DNA of 64,000 nt from Hermatobates lingyangjiaoensis (Eukaryota; Arthropoda; Insecta; Hemiptera; Hermatobatidae). The position numbers were made by a program, and so were the translations under genes. The stretch spans positions 682,001-746,000 of the forward strand of contig JAPFBL010000169.1 of assembly GCA_026182355.1 (NCBI GenBank). Direction: 5' to 3'. The notes under the pieces were generated by a model that was given only the letters and a program-made list of their open reading frames with translations, was not told where the DNA came from and did not search any database. Every line of letters starts with the position of its first letter. The stretch's first letter is position 1. Positions 1 through 9,640 of this stretch are shown piece after piece.

Positions 1-330
1 TGAGAAGAGGCAGTAAAGGTAACGCCTTTGGAAGGATAAATCAAGCAATTCGTGAGATGGTAACGAGCTCCACTTGACCCCATGACTGAGTTCTGTGATG
101 CTTAAACGACTTCAGGATGAATCGTTAATTAAAGTAGGATCCTCAGTATTAGCCTATGCTAATCATTTTACAGCTGACAGCATTTTATCACAATAAACTC
201 AACTTTGAAATATAAATCATTGAGAAGTATGTGAGCGAAAGATATTTCTTTCTTTGTGCTACCACACCCCTCTGAGGTTTCATTACTTGTACAGTATGTT
301 ATAGTGTCGTTTTTACTCATACTGGCAATT
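1..330. other. Intron sequence with an old dispersed repeat
   Basis: No gene is visible. Bases about 140-320 resemble 3335-3370 and 3870-3990: the same run of words recurs, such as CTCAGTATTA followed by a TAATCATTT block and AAGATATTTCTTTCT. This marks a dispersed repeat that flanks PLE ends. Confidence 0.45.
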
Positions 331-334
331 TCAG

Positions 335-545
335 AAATTACGTCTCCTCACAAAAAAAGAGTTTAATATCAAAACTAACAAACTGTTCGGAACACTTAGT
401 CTTCTTCTTCTTTAGGTTAACATCTGCATTGTTGCAACATCTCAACCGTGCAGATGTAATCTGAAGAAGAAGACTAAGTGTTCGAAACGCGTTGTTAGTT
501 TTTATATGAAACACTTTTTTATGTAGAAACGTATTTTTGAAATTC
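335..545. mobile_element. Palindromic PLE-end unit
   Basis: Two arms of about 100 nt (335-435 and 440-545) are inverted copies with a turn near GTTGCAAC at 437. Each arm holds a hammerhead-like core oriented outwards. The right arm core is well kept and the left one is mutated. The frame of about 90 codons on the minus strand here is a by-product of the repeat. Confidence 0.6.
455..500 (+). ncRNA. Hammerhead-like core (ACGCGT type)
   Basis: CTGAAGA at 461-467, a stem II closed by GAA and TTC, GAAA at 484-487, a self-complementary ACGCGT (487-492) where stem III should be, then T and a presumed cleavage point before G494. Stem I pairing is weak. A related copy lies on the minus strand at 6354-6396. 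Confidence 0.45.
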
Positions 546-559
546 TTGAATCTCTGAGG

Positions 560-811
560 ATTTTTATCTGACAACATCATGTTACAGTTATTAATAAAAA
601 AAATATACAACTACTCAAAACAAGACAACAGAATGGATCATACTTAATTTAGATAAAAAACGAGAATCACTAAATATAGACTAAATACTATAAGTTTGGC
701 TCAGGACCGAAGTTCAGAAAGGAAAATCAGTTTAATGCTACTGACCTGTAATGGGCAACATGCTGTGGAAAGAAAATCCCAGGATGAAAATATCTGGCAA
801 TATCAAATATA
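560..811. other. AT-rich intron sequence
   Basis: I see no gene, RNA or repeat that I can name in this stretch. Confidence 0.4.
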
Positions 812-920
812 CAGTAATCCTCCATATGACACAGTACTCTTATAACGCGATTTCATTTCCCTGGGTATAGCGCATTCCTATGACGCGGAACCAATCTACC
901 GTATGCAGGGGGGATTACTG
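812..920. mobile_element. Tigger/pogo-like MITE, 109 bp
   Basis: Starts CAGTAATCCTCC and ends with GGGGATTACTG, so the termini are inverted repeats, and TA flanks both sides (810-811 and 921-922) as expected for Tc1/mariner/pogo insertion. Internal ATAACGCG and TATGACGCGG words are typical of Tigger-type ends. It is too short to code. Confidence 0.65.
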
Positions 921-1290
921 TATTTTGGTATATAGTATAATAGGAATATCAAACTGAGAGAGAATAGTAGTCTTAATAAATTAAATAAATGAAAAATAAT
1001 GTTCACCATGTTTTAATATGAAAGAGAGAGATAAACAGGAAAGAAAAATCAATATTCATAAGTGGTTAAAAAAAAAAATAGTTGGTGAATGTTATGAAGA
1101 TGATACGAGAAGAGAGAGTGTCTGTGGCATATAGCGTCAATATCTATAGTTATACCTAAAGGTAACTGAAATTCTAATATACATCACGTCAGGTAATGAA
1201 ATATTACAATTTCTTTTTTATATTTGATTGAGAAAAGTAATATGCTCTGGATAAAATGAAGCAAAGGACGAAGGAGAGTGGTAGGATAAA
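921..1290. other. AT-rich intron sequence
   Basis: Purine-rich (GAGAGAGA) patches only; no gene seen. Confidence 0.4.
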
Positions 1291-1304
1291 CTGGGAGCGA
1301 AACC

Positions 1305-1395
1305 ACTGAATAAACCACTTTTTTTCAGTTACGAGTATAGTTATTTTAGTGATTAAAACGGTTTTTTTAAAAAAGTGGTTTATTCAAGTGTTTTC
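1305..1395. repeat. Inverted repeat at a PLE 5' region
   Basis: GAATAAACCACTTTTT near 1310 is repeated in reverse complement near 1375-1390. It lies directly before a PLE N-terminal fragment. Confidence 0.5.
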
Positions 1396-1426
1396 GTGTT
1401 TAACCTGAAGTTTATTGTGTGTGTTA

Positions 1427-1533
1427 ATGTCTTTCGCTAACCTTCTTTGGAAGCTACCAGAGTCTCACCGCAAAGTGATACGAAAACTAGAGAGTGTCAA
1501 GAAGAAACTGGTCAATACAGAAGCTGCTGCTTA

Positions 1534-1540
<7 letters not shown>
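1427..1540 (+). pseudogene. PLE ORF N-terminal fragment
   Basis: An ATG at 1427 opens a 38-codon frame beginning MSFANLLWKL and ending EAAAYFN, where it runs straight into a (TA)n tract. The same N-terminal block (start MS, then HRK or QKK, VRKLE, KK, VN-EAA-YFN) occurs at 33757, about 36425 and about 50560, next to PLE sequence, so I read it as the conserved N-terminus of a PLE protein upstream of its reverse transcriptase. The function of this segment is unknown to me. It is a 3'-truncated relic here: the rest of the ORF is missing and the break falls at an AT-rich point in the frame. It cannot make a working protein. Confidence 0.6.

Positions 1541-1573
<33 letters not shown>
1541..1573. 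repeat. (TA)n microsatellite at PLE break
   Basis: Pure TA run joined directly to the truncated PLE frame. Similar runs bound the PLE units here at 1680-1705 and 1900-1940. Confidence 0.9.
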
Positions 1574-1574
<1 letters not shown>

Positions 1575-1576
<2 letters not shown>

Positions 1577-1674
1577 TGTATATTGGCAGCAGATTCTCTT
1601 GTAAACATATTTTATTAAAGTAGACGGCAGCTTCCAGCAAAAAGGTCGTGAATTCGGAAGCTGCCGTCTACTTT

Positions 1675-1680
<6 letters not shown>
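1575..1680. mobile_element. Inverted PLE N-terminal fragments
   Basis: Arms 1612-1635 and 1655-1679 are reverse complements and both match the PLE-C N-terminal coding block near 50650-50690 (GGAAGCTGCCGTCTACTTTAA). The unit is bounded by (TA)n on both sides, a miniature fold-back made only of PLE 5' coding sequence. Confidence 0.6.
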
Positions 1681-1705
<25 letters not shown>

Positions 1706-1895
1706 CTTCGAATAAAATGAAAGGTCCATGTGGACAATAAACACTTTAACACAGAGAAAAGAGTTTGCTTCTTACACACAAGAGTAGCAGTTTGCTTCTC
1801 AACGAGAGTACTTCGCACTTCTTCCCGATGACGACGGATGTCGAAATATCTAAGTGAGTTCTGTAGTGTCTTTCTGTGTTCTTTTTCTCTATGTT
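1706..1895 (+). mobile_element. PLE 3'-end fragment with decayed hammerhead
   Basis: Contains a core at about 1815-1858 with CCGATGA (one change from CTGATGA), stem II GAC...GTC, GAAA and ATAT, followed by TAAGTGAG. It continues into the usual PLE tail and (TA)n. The changed U4 position predicts poor or no activity. Confidence 0.5.
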
Positions 1896-1899
1896 AAAG

Positions 1900-1939
<40 letters not shown>

Positions 1940-1941
1940 AT

Positions 1942-2169
1942 AAAGATTTCACATAAACACGTGAAAAAACAATCAATGATCAAACCACAATAAGAAATGG
2001 GAAAACAAGACCAAGATCCCTCAACCGCAACAAGCGGTCCCCACCAGAGTCAAAAACCCAACTTGGGTAACCCAACAAACGACCTTAGTTGGGTTTTTGA
2101 CTCTGGCGGGGACCGCTTGTTGCGGTTGAGGGATCTTGGTCTTGTTTTCCCATTTCTTATTGTGGTTTG

Positions 2170-2175
<6 letters not shown>
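1942..2175. mobile_element. Palindrome of two PLE-A 3' ends, A-to-G changed
   Basis: Left arm (to about 2066, reading minus) and right arm (about 2088-2173, reading plus) are inverted copies of the PLE-A 3' end also seen at 11.5-11.76, 16.0 and 28.7 kb. Both arms carry outward-facing hammerhead-like blocks at 2009-2051 (minus) and 2099-2141 (plus). These 43-nt blocks differ from each other at one base, but from the PLE-A consensus at seven or eight, and the seven in the right arm are all A to G. The unit is flanked by (TA)n. Confidence 0.7.
2099..2141 (+). ncRNA. Hypermutated PLE-A hammerhead block
   Basis: Aligned to the 11636-11678 block it reads CTGGCGG for CTGACGA and GAGG for GAAA, with further A-to-G changes in the stem II loop and at the AGTC arm. 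Core adenosines are lost, so it should be inactive. Confidence 0.55.
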
Positions 2176-2177
<2 letters not shown>

Positions 2178-2202
<25 letters not shown>

Positions 2203-2407
2203 CAAGGTTTCACATAAATACATAAAATAAGGATCAATGATCAAACGACAATATGAAATAGGAAAAAAAGACTAAGATATTTCAACCGTAACAAGCAGTC
2301 TTCGTCAGAGTTGGGTTTTTGACTCTGAAGAAGACCGCTTCTTATGGTTGAAAGACCTTAGTTTTTCTTTTCCATTTCATATTGTGGTTTGATCATATAT
2401 ATATATA
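2178..2407. mobile_element. Palindrome of PLE-A-like 3' ends
   Basis: Inverted arms about 2205-2310 and 2311-2395 with (TA)n on both flanks. The right arm holds GACT, CTGAAGA, a GACCG-type stem II, GAAA and CTTAGT at 2321-2363; the left arm holds its mirror at about 2270-2310. The centre is asymmetric, with only one copy of the TTGGGTTTTT spacer left. Confidence 0.6.
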
Positions 2408-2468
2408 AAAATTACATTAACTCGAGTAGTTATGAGACTTATGATTGCAAGCAAAGCTGGAGACTTAC

Positions 2469-2591
2469 CAGACTAGGCGCCGGCAGACCAGGTGGGCCAG
2501 GAGGACCTCTTCTACCTCTCCGGCCTTTCTCACCTTTCTGGCCACCAGTCTCTCCACGTTCACCTTTGGGACCTGCTTCTCCAGCTCGACC
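2469..2591 (-). CDS. Collagen exon, Gly-X-Y repeat with a break
   Basis: This is an internal exon of 123 nt (41 codons, phase 0 at both ends). On the minus strand the acceptor is TTGTGTTGTCAG before GGT and the donor is CTG before GTAAGT. It encodes five Gly-X-Y triplets (GRA, GEA, GPK, GER, GET), one extra Gly, then GQK, GEK, GRR, GRR, GPP, GPP, GLP and a non-helical APSL. The single-residue insertion and the terminal APSL are breaks of the kind found in non-fibrillar collagens. The run GEKGRRGRRG is strongly basic, a possible heparin-binding or furin-like patch; that is inference. Proline-rich GPPGPPG would be hydroxylated and form a secreted or membrane-anchored trimer. The next exon lies left of the window. 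The plus-strand proline-rich frame here is only its antisense shadow. Confidence 0.85.
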
Positions 2592-2689
2592 CTGACAACA
2601 CAAAAGTACACACATCAAAATGTATTACAGTTGTAATTTTTATTGGTAACAAAATAAATACATATAATTTAACTAAAAGGAACATTCAG

Positions 2690-3070
2690 TACACTGGACT
2701 CTCCAATTCCCGTACTAATAAAGACCGAGACATGTCCAGAAACAGAAAAGCTCAGAAATTGGTAACACTGATAAGTGGTTGCATAATGGTGGGTAGGGTA
2801 GCCATATGGAAAGTGAGGGTAGCTAGGTTCTTCTCCGACTCACTTTATCTTAAATCACAATCGAAATCATCAAATACAGGTGGATACAGTAAGGTTATGC
2901 TTATAATACATTAAAATAGGTAATAATAATATTGTTTATGCATAATAAAAGTATAGTTTGCTCAAGATAACGAAATTGGAGTAGCCTAATCTACACGGTC
3001 TAATTTGGCCTGTATTGTGAATTACCAATACCCGGTTGATAATTTATGCTTTTCGGAAGAATAAAAAGGG
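2690..3070. repeat. Dispersed repeat, second copy at 51.0-51.7 kb
   Basis: Shares long runs with 50990-51700, for example GTACTAATAAAGACCGAGAC, TGGTGGGTAGGGTAG, and ATAATAATATT followed by TATGCATAATAAA. The second copy carries about 300 bp of extra sequence. No coding frame is evident, and the class is not known. Confidence 0.6.
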
Positions 3071-3139
3071 TGGAAACTTGAAAATACGGTTTCTTTAATT
3101 ACAGAAAACTCGAGGTTTGAGTGTATAATCAATAAATAT

Positions 3140-3375
3140 AGCCAGGGTTGCTAAGTGGGTTGCGTATTCACTTCTGGCATGGTAGACCCCGGGTTCAATT
3201 TCCACTCTGGTTTCCATTTCTTCACGTGGGTGGTGAAAAAATCTAAATATTTCGTACTTCGGAGAAGACTTTAGACTTCAGGTCCCTAACCTGATCTTAG
3301 GTACCACTTAACGATCCTGGTACTTTCTCTAAGTAAGGTTCTCAGTATTAATCTACATTAATCATTTTTTTCGAT
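3140..3375 (+). mobile_element. tRNA-derived SINE, decayed
   Basis: Head resembles a tRNA: a degraded box A near 3147 and box B GGGTTCAATTTCC near 3190. The body shares CACGTGGGTGGTGAA, CTTCGGAGAAGAC and the TTCTCAGTATTAA tail with other copies in this window (7.0, 31.3 kb). Confidence 0.55.
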
Positions 3376-3444
3376 TAAAATACGATCCGAAACGGACAAA
3401 TAAAGTTCAATGTAGAGAAGACCTGTGGAAAAAAAAATAAAAAC

Positions 3445-3810
3445 ACTCACTTACAGTCTCTAATTTTAGTTTTGAACCTGTTTTGATTTATCATCATGTC
3501 TCTCAACCTTTCGACTTCCATGAATAAAGCACAACAGATCGATGCTTTTTTAACGTGAGACCCTTTAGCCGCATCAGCAAGCTCATACAACCCTCCTATA
3601 TTAGAAGGGCTGCGAGGAGCCACGGATGCTCCCAAGGTTTAGTTTTGAACCGTCTTCAAGAGAGATAAGAGAGGGAAACTAAGCGGACTGGTACAGAGAC
3701 AGTTGATGACAACCAACCGTTCAACCCCAACCGTCTTTGTACCAGTGAGCTTGGTTTCTCTCCTTTATCTCTCCAGAAGACGGTTCAAACCGAAAATTAG
3801 AGACTGTAAG
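3445..3810. mobile_element. Palindromic PLE ends (GAGA/TCTC hammerhead family)
   Basis: Inverted arms about 3636-3710 and 3725-3805 with a further fragment at 3445-3500. Open frames over the arms share a short basic peptide only because the DNA is duplicated. Confidence 0.55.
3770..3803 (+). ncRNA. Hammerhead-like core (AATT type), one core change
   Basis: TCTC, CAGAAGA (one change from CTGAAGA), C, GGTT-CAA-ACC stem II, GAAA, AATT, A, then GAGA that pairs with TCTC. Related copies: 29266-29299 and 36655-36687. Confidence 0.5.
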
Positions 3811-4495
3811 TGTGTGTTTTTAACTTCTCTATGCTTCTATATCTATATTGAACTCTATGTTAATCATTTCACAGTTGAAAAGATATTGTCAGAATAAAAT
3901 CAACTTTGGAATTTAAATGACATATAAGTAATGTGAACCAAAGATATTTCTTTCTCTGGTCTACCACAACTCTCGCAGCTTTGCTTTCTGACATCATGTT
4001 ACAGTTATAATATATATAAATAAATAATATATAACTAGTCAAAAGAAGATACAAAAGAATTGAATCATATTTAATTTAATCATATATATAATTAATATAA
4101 ATTTAATGTCAAAAATTAATATATAAGTTAGGAACATATGTATTTATTATAACTGCATTATCTTGCCAAACAATATTTGTAGGTACAATGCAATATTTCA
4201 TTCATGTAGATGGAGTCACATAATTACTAATTTTAAAATAGTTTTAAGGTTCACTTTAATGTCATAAGATATTCCATAGGGAAATTAAATGAGGTGGAGA
4301 TGTCAAGATGCTTGTACGGACTAAATTATATTCTTTCAAGTTTACAGATAGAAGCTAACAATTGTAATCATTGTCCTACTGTTTCTTCCCCTTGTTAAAA
4401 ACCTCAATAGTGCAATTTAACATTCATATATTGTATTCAATTTCAAATAATTCACTCTGATGTTATTAAAGCTCATAGATATGTAAATGTTTTTG
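3811..4495. other. AT-rich intron with old repeat
   Basis: Bases 3870-3990 resemble 190-320; the remainder shows nothing recognisable. Confidence 0.4.
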
Positions 4496-4497
4496 GA

Positions 4498-4620
4498 TAA
4501 AAAACTGAAGATGATCATAAGTGTTCGAAATACATTGTTAGTTTTAACATTAAACTCTTTTTTTTTTGTGTGGAAACATAATTTTTGAAATTCCCGAAAT
4601 ATTTCTCTTACATCTCTGAA
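4498..4620 (+). mobile_element. Decayed PLE end
   Basis: CTGAAGA at 4505, a short stem II ending GTTC, GAAA at 4527, then ATACAT and TGTTAG match the 0.45 kb and 6.4 kb family. The downstream TGTGTGGAAACATAATTTTT block is shared as well. Confidence 0.45.
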
Positions 4621-5660
4621 TATTTGTAATAATTCTTTTCAAGTTATTCAATATAGCTCATTTTGTCTAATTGTTTATTTAATGTAAAAACTTATCATTT
4701 GAATCGGGCGAAATGGATGTTGAAATATTTCAACTCTAATGACAGAGGGGAGGAGATAATATTGAACATCTACAAGTGACCGAATACTTGATGTCTCTTG
4801 CAGTATGCGCCTCTATCAATCATACAAATGTATTCTCGGAGAAATACCACAGTTGACATTCCTAGATACCAGTTTGGGAGGACCTATTGATTCACTCAAT
4901 ATCACAGTTGTAACTTTACTGTCCTCAAATCCCAATGGTATGGCCAACAACGTTTCACTCCTCATAAATATTTTAGGTTACAGAATTTTTGATGTACTGT
5001 ATCATAATTTCCGTTAATTATACCATACTGGTCATCGACAAAGAAAAAATGTTATGGTGCCTAAGATGTTTAACAGTTTTTACTTAATTTAAGGGCGTTG
5101 ATTCCAGAAATTCTGTCGTTTTTTCTCTACCAGGTCTTGTTTTTCTGCCGTCTTTGTAGGAAGGCGATAGCTACAATAAAAACAAGCAAATCCAAGAAAT
5201 AATATTTTTATTTAACTTTAAGACACATATTCATTAATCCCACCAAAATATTTGAAATACTTATACAAATACGTATGCAATATATTAGTATTTCAACGTA
5301 TATTCCCGCAAATATAATAAAACACATTTGGATTATTTAGGGAATGTTACCTCAGAGAGGATGTAGCCATGCTTAATTTTATACTCTAAAAATCTGCAAC
5401 GCAAGTAAAACTTTAAGGTTTGTGATACCATAATCATTCAATAACATCCTACAATTGTAATATGATGCTAGAATGTATTTAGAAATATGACTAATTTTAA
5501 ATAAAGAAGTTATGGAATGGTAAACAGCTCAATAAATTGATCTGATGAAAAAATAATATTATTTTCGGAATCAGCAGCCCTAAATCAGCTGAGAAACGTA
5601 GAGCACCAAAACATTTGTTAACCAGTGTTATTCATTGTTAATTGAGTTAAACAAAACCGA
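4621..5660. other. Intron sequence without recognisable content
   Basis: A 70-codon plus-strand frame near 4805-5017 shows no recognisable motif and no splice context that I trust. Otherwise AT-rich. Confidence 0.4.
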
Positions 5661-5666
5661 TACAAC

Positions 5667-5998
5667 GACCAACAGCAAACAACCAACGGCCAACGACGAA
5701 CAGCAAACGACCAACGACCAACGGCCAACAGCCAACGACCAACGATGAACAGCCAACGACCAACGACCAACAACCAACGGCCAACGACCAACGATCAACG
5801 GCCAACGACAACGACCAACGACGAACAGCCAACGACAAAAGACCAAGGACCAACGGCCAAAGGCCAACGACCAACGACGAAAAGCTAACGACCAACGACC
5901 AACGACAAACGACCAACTACCAACGACCAACAGCTAACGGCCAACGACCAATGATGAACAGCCAACGACCAACAACCAACAGCAACGACCAACAACAG
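5667..5998. repeat. Minisatellite of CCAACGA-type units
   Basis: About 330 bp of imperfect 7-10 bp units (CCAACGACCAA, GGCCAACGAC, GAACAGCCAAC). Minus-strand frames read as WSL-VVGRWSLAV repeats in more than one frame, which is a repeat artefact and not a gene. T is nearly absent from this strand, an extreme strand bias. Confidence 0.9.
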
Positions 5999-6269
5999 AT
6001 ACTAATAAACAGGTTTCAATAAACCTTGAAACAACAGCTCTCATTCCAGAAAAGTTAAATCTGGTTGCATGTCAAAATAAAGTTGTCAATTTCTCAAAAT
6101 AAGAGATAAGACTCAAAAAATCTGTGTAACATTCTAGGCATGTAATATGATTAAAAGTTAATTGAATTCCATACTTATTAATTGTGTTGGCCAAAAAAAC
6201 AATTTTAGTATGAAAAATTATCATTTTTGTAAACATAATTCTAAATAATACTATGGGAAAATTCATTAC

Positions 6270-6545
6270 TTGTGCAATATATTACAGTGTGGTATGATCT
6301 CATGATGGCGAATTTCAAAAATTACATCTTCATATAAAAGAGTTATATGAAAACTAACGACGCGTTTCGAACTCTTAGTGTTCCTCTTCAGGGAAACCTC
6401 TCCATGGTGCGATAACACACTCAACAGTACATATGTAGACCTGAAGAAGTACACTAAGTGTTCGAACGTGTAGTTAGTTTTGATTCTCTTTTTAAGCTCT
6501 TTTGTGTGAAGACATAATTTTTTAAAATTCTCCATATGGAAGAAT
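6270..6545. mobile_element. Palindromic PLE-end unit
   Basis: Left arm (about 6300-6400, minus) and right arm (about 6440-6540, plus) are inverted PLE ends of the 0.45 kb family. The right arm core is damaged (GAAC in place of GAAA). Confidence 0.55.
6354..6396 (-). ncRNA. Hammerhead-like core (ACGCGT type)
   Basis: On the minus strand: CTGAAGA (6385-6391), G, GAAC-loop-GTTC stem II, GAAA, ACGCGT, C, then GTTAG. Box 1 and box 2 are intact, and NUH is GTC. Stem I pairs only at its first base. Confidence 0.5.
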
Positions 6546-6899
6546 GTTAAAATTTTTGTTAAGAATGGTTAATTTTGAATAACAATAGTAACTACTATTA
6601 CCACTATTAAGGCAGCAGTTTCCTATCATATAGACGTAACGAGGAGACACCCCAATCTCCTGGACACTGGTGTATGAGTGTTGTCTGAGGGAACCACAAA
6701 GACTGGCTCTCATTCGGGAAGTTTTCCTTTGTAGAGAGGAAAGGCTTATTAAGCCTTCATCATTAATCATAAAAGAATTTTATAAAGAATTTATCAAATT
6801 TTTGTAGTTTTGTACTTTAAAAATATTGTAATCGAAAGATATTTCATGTATAACTTATCTAAGAAATGAATGCATATTGTTAGTGCCACAGGGGTTAGT
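6546..6899. other. Intron sequence
   Basis: No gene or named repeat seen. Confidence 0.4.
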
Positions 6900-6990
6900 A
6901 AATACGATATTATTATTATCCGTCATACCTCGTCTATCGCTGGTGAAGTCACCCGACTGGTTTCGCAATGACTGCATCATCAATGAGACT
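6900..6990. repeat. Inverted copy of 41.1-41.2 kb segment
   Basis: CTCGTCTATCGCTG, GAAGTC and TTTCGCAATG here match the reverse complement of 41130-41200. A dispersed repeat directly upstream of a SINE. Confidence 0.55.
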
Positions 6991-7315
6991 AGGCTAGCTC
7001 AGTGGTTACGTGCTCGCCTCTGAACTGATAGGACCGGGGTTCGATCCTCACCTGGCACTCGATTTATTTACGCGGGAGGTGAATAAATCTAAGCGCGTCG
7101 TCCCTCGGAGAAGGACGTTAAACCGTCGATCCCGAGCCTATACGATGTCAGGTACTCGTTAAAGATCCCTACTCTTAAATACATTTGAGTTAGGCAAAAT
7201 TTAGGACTCCCACTGTAGATTCAAATCTTCATTGTGTTGTATCACAAAGGGCCAATGCTCGGCCTACGTGTGTTCCCTTGTGGAACTGCCACTACAACCT
7301 AACCTAACCTAACAT
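6990..7315 (+). mobile_element. tRNA-derived SINE, best copy
   Basis: The head has tRNA promoter boxes: box A TAGCTCAGTGGTTA near 6996 and box B GGGGTTCGATCC near 7037. The body contains GGGAGGTGAATAAATC, TCCCTCGGAGAAGGACG and GATGTCAGGTACTCGTTAA. It ends in three CCTAA units at about 7297-7312. RNA polymerase III transcription and LINE-dependent copying would be expected for the class. Other copies: 3.1, 9.2, 31.3 kb (plus) and 34.6, 58.6 kb (minus). Confidence 0.75.
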
Positions 7316-8445
7316 TGACTTAAAACGACTATCTATTCATTGCAAAAACAAAAATTTATATTATTATAATGTAAAATTAAGAATTAAGGTACAAAAACGT
7401 GAAATTAATCCATGTAATAATACAAAGTAGAACATGCTATTAAATGTCTAAATTTAATATTTTTGAATAGGAAAACAAAGAAATGCGTTAAACACACTAG
7501 AGTATTTTTAGTTCTCATATTGTTCCATGAATGATATAAATGAAGTTCTCGGGATTTACGTTAACTACGACCTTTCTAACTTAGAACTATCAAACTTAGC
7601 GAAGCAAGTCAAGCCTCTAGTTGCATGGAATTGATCCTCAAAATGAGAAACGGGAAAATAATCACCAAACGTAAGCTTCCCTAATGCTTCATAGTCTACA
7701 GTCAACTGCACCAAAACTACGTGATTTTATCTTCCTCCACTAGAATCAAACTTTCGTTTAGCTATAGTTATTTCTCTGCCAAGAAAATCTTCGATTATGA
7801 AACAGATGGAATTTTTTTTCAACAAACCCAATTTTCTAGATTTGAAAAAGAAAAGAAGAATTTTGATTATGTTGGAGGTTAATTGAAATTTCAAATTTAG
7901 TAATAGGTTCAAAGGTTGCCTAAGTTTGGTCAGTTGAAATTTACATTAATGGTTAGAATCCTTATGGATTCATTAGATCTGTTTAATTTCAAGATACATC
8001 ATTTAAATGCACAGTATCTAACATACCATAACCATAGTAAAACTTACAGAACACTTCAATTTGACACCAGCTTCATCCAATATTGGAAAATTAGTAGGAC
8101 GAAGCACTCTCCAGTAGGTGAGTCACAGAGGAGTGTCTAGTAATGCTTCGAATAACACCTACAATTAAGTTCCAGTACATCAGTAACGATTGTCTCTATA
8201 ATATTATATCATGATTATATATAGAAACATTTATTCCTTAATGTTTTTTAAATATTTGTAATATTTGAATTTTTGTAATATTTGTAAAAATTTTTTAATA
8301 TTTGTATAATATTAAAAATAAAAATATTTATTTTTTTTAATTTTTTAGAATTTTAATAAAAATTCTAAATTTTATCAAAAATAAGTCTTTATCAGTATTA
8401 ACAATATATAAAGTTTGTATATGGGTTATACTGTCTATTTTTTAG
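7316..8445. other. AT-rich intron sequence
   Basis: Runs of AATATTTGTA words near 8240-8340 form a crude low-complexity patch. No gene seen; the small frames at 7727 and 7916 have no recognisable content. Confidence 0.4.
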
Positions 8446-8449
8446 TAGT

Positions 8450-9060
8450 AACTAACTGACCCCGCGAACTTCGTACTACCTAATTGCCAGTAAATTCCTG
8501 TTACCTTTAGCTAAACTTAATTTGGTATTTAATTATTACCATTATAGCAAACTCAAAGACACTCTCCTGCCTTATCTATAAATATATTCAATTCGAACAG
8601 GAATAAATATTAAAATAAAAAATTTTGAGTTGCCTAAACTCAACTTCACTATAAGTAAACTCGTTAACAACCAACTTATGTTTTGTTTGACAACACCAAC
8701 ACTTGTTCGACAACCATCCATCATACCATGGAATGCATCAGAAAATACACATTTGATTGAAGTTAATTTTTTCTATACTTGACAATTTTATTCTTTTAAC
8801 ATATAATATTAACTCATAAACTCATAACACATTAATATTTATCTAACCGACTAGCGAGGCAGGTGATTTAGCATTATAAGACAGAATTTCATTTTTTTTA
8901 TAGTATATTGTTCTATGCAACATTCGGAATTTTATAATTTTTTTTTATAAATTGCTAATTATAGGTTTATTTGTTTGACAAAATTTCATTGTTCTTTAAT
9001 TATAGATTTAGCGTTAAAAATTTTTTTCAGAACTCTTACAAAAGAGTACTATATACAATT
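8450..9060 (+). mobile_element. DNA-transposon family fragment
   Basis: Matches 19140-19560 (CCCGCGAACTT / CCCGGCAAACTT, TATAAGTAAAC, CTCGTTAACAAC, GGAATGCATCAGAAAATA) and then the TTGCTAAT-TTTAGCGTTAAAAA block shared with 21480-21550, 39930-40020 and 42000-42080. No coding sequence. Confidence 0.6.
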
Positions 9061-9179
9061 GTATAGCCCCTTGCATTAATTAGTTGTTACTATTGGACAA
9101 AGCATCAATCATACTACCTAATGAACTGTGATAGGAAATTCATCCTATTGGAACACTTTAGTTTAATTTTCTTATTTTT

Positions 9180-9640
9180 TTTAGCCCAGTGGTAAAGTGC
9201 TAGCATTAGAACTGGTAGGTTCGGGGTTCAATAACGACTGTGGCCCTCAATTTATTCAGGTGGGAGATGTATAAATCTGAGCAAGTCGTCCCTCAGAAAG
9301 GACGATGTTAAGGCTGTTTGGACTCCCCATTAAGCCTTTGAGCTATAACACGAAATGAAGTCAGGCCGAAAAGTCTAACCTGCAGCCCCTCAGCTGCTCC
9401 GATTAACAATAGCCTGAAGGTGATCCCGAACGAAATCCATGTCACGCATTAAGACAAAAAACACGCATTGGCAATAACAAAAGCTAAGCTCTCGGTCCCG
9501 ACCATGTATGATTCCAGGTACTCGTTAAAGATCACTATTTAAAATATTTAGAGGAAGGCAAAATTTAGGACCAACAATGTAGAATTAGTCATCTAATGTG
9601 GTATCACAAAGGCCTATATTTTTGGCAAACATGAACTAAA
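9180..9640 (+). mobile_element. tRNA-derived SINE
   Basis: Box A TTAGCCCAGTGGTAAAG near 9180 and box B TTCGGGGTTCAATA near 9222, then the shared body (GTGGGAGATG, CGTCCCTCAGAAAGGACG, CAGGTACTCGTTAAAGATC) and GGTATCACAAAGGCC. It holds about 130 bp more than the 7.0 kb copy. Confidence 0.68.

Noticed and set aside
2389..2595. Plus-strand proline-rich frame over the collagen exon
   Set aside because: It is the antisense of the Gly-X-Y exon; splice sites and Gly periodicity are on the minus strand.
4805..5017. A 70-codon frame as a host exon
   Set aside because: No recognisable domain, no convincing splice sites, and no second copy or other support.
5628..5930. Two minus-strand frames of about 100 and 89 codons with WSL-VVGRW repeats
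   Set aside because: Both are translations of the same minisatellite in different frames. Composition and overlap argue against a protein.
7297..7312. Telomeric CCTAA repeats marking a chromosome end
   Set aside because: Only three units at the tail of a SINE; similar tails occur on other copies.
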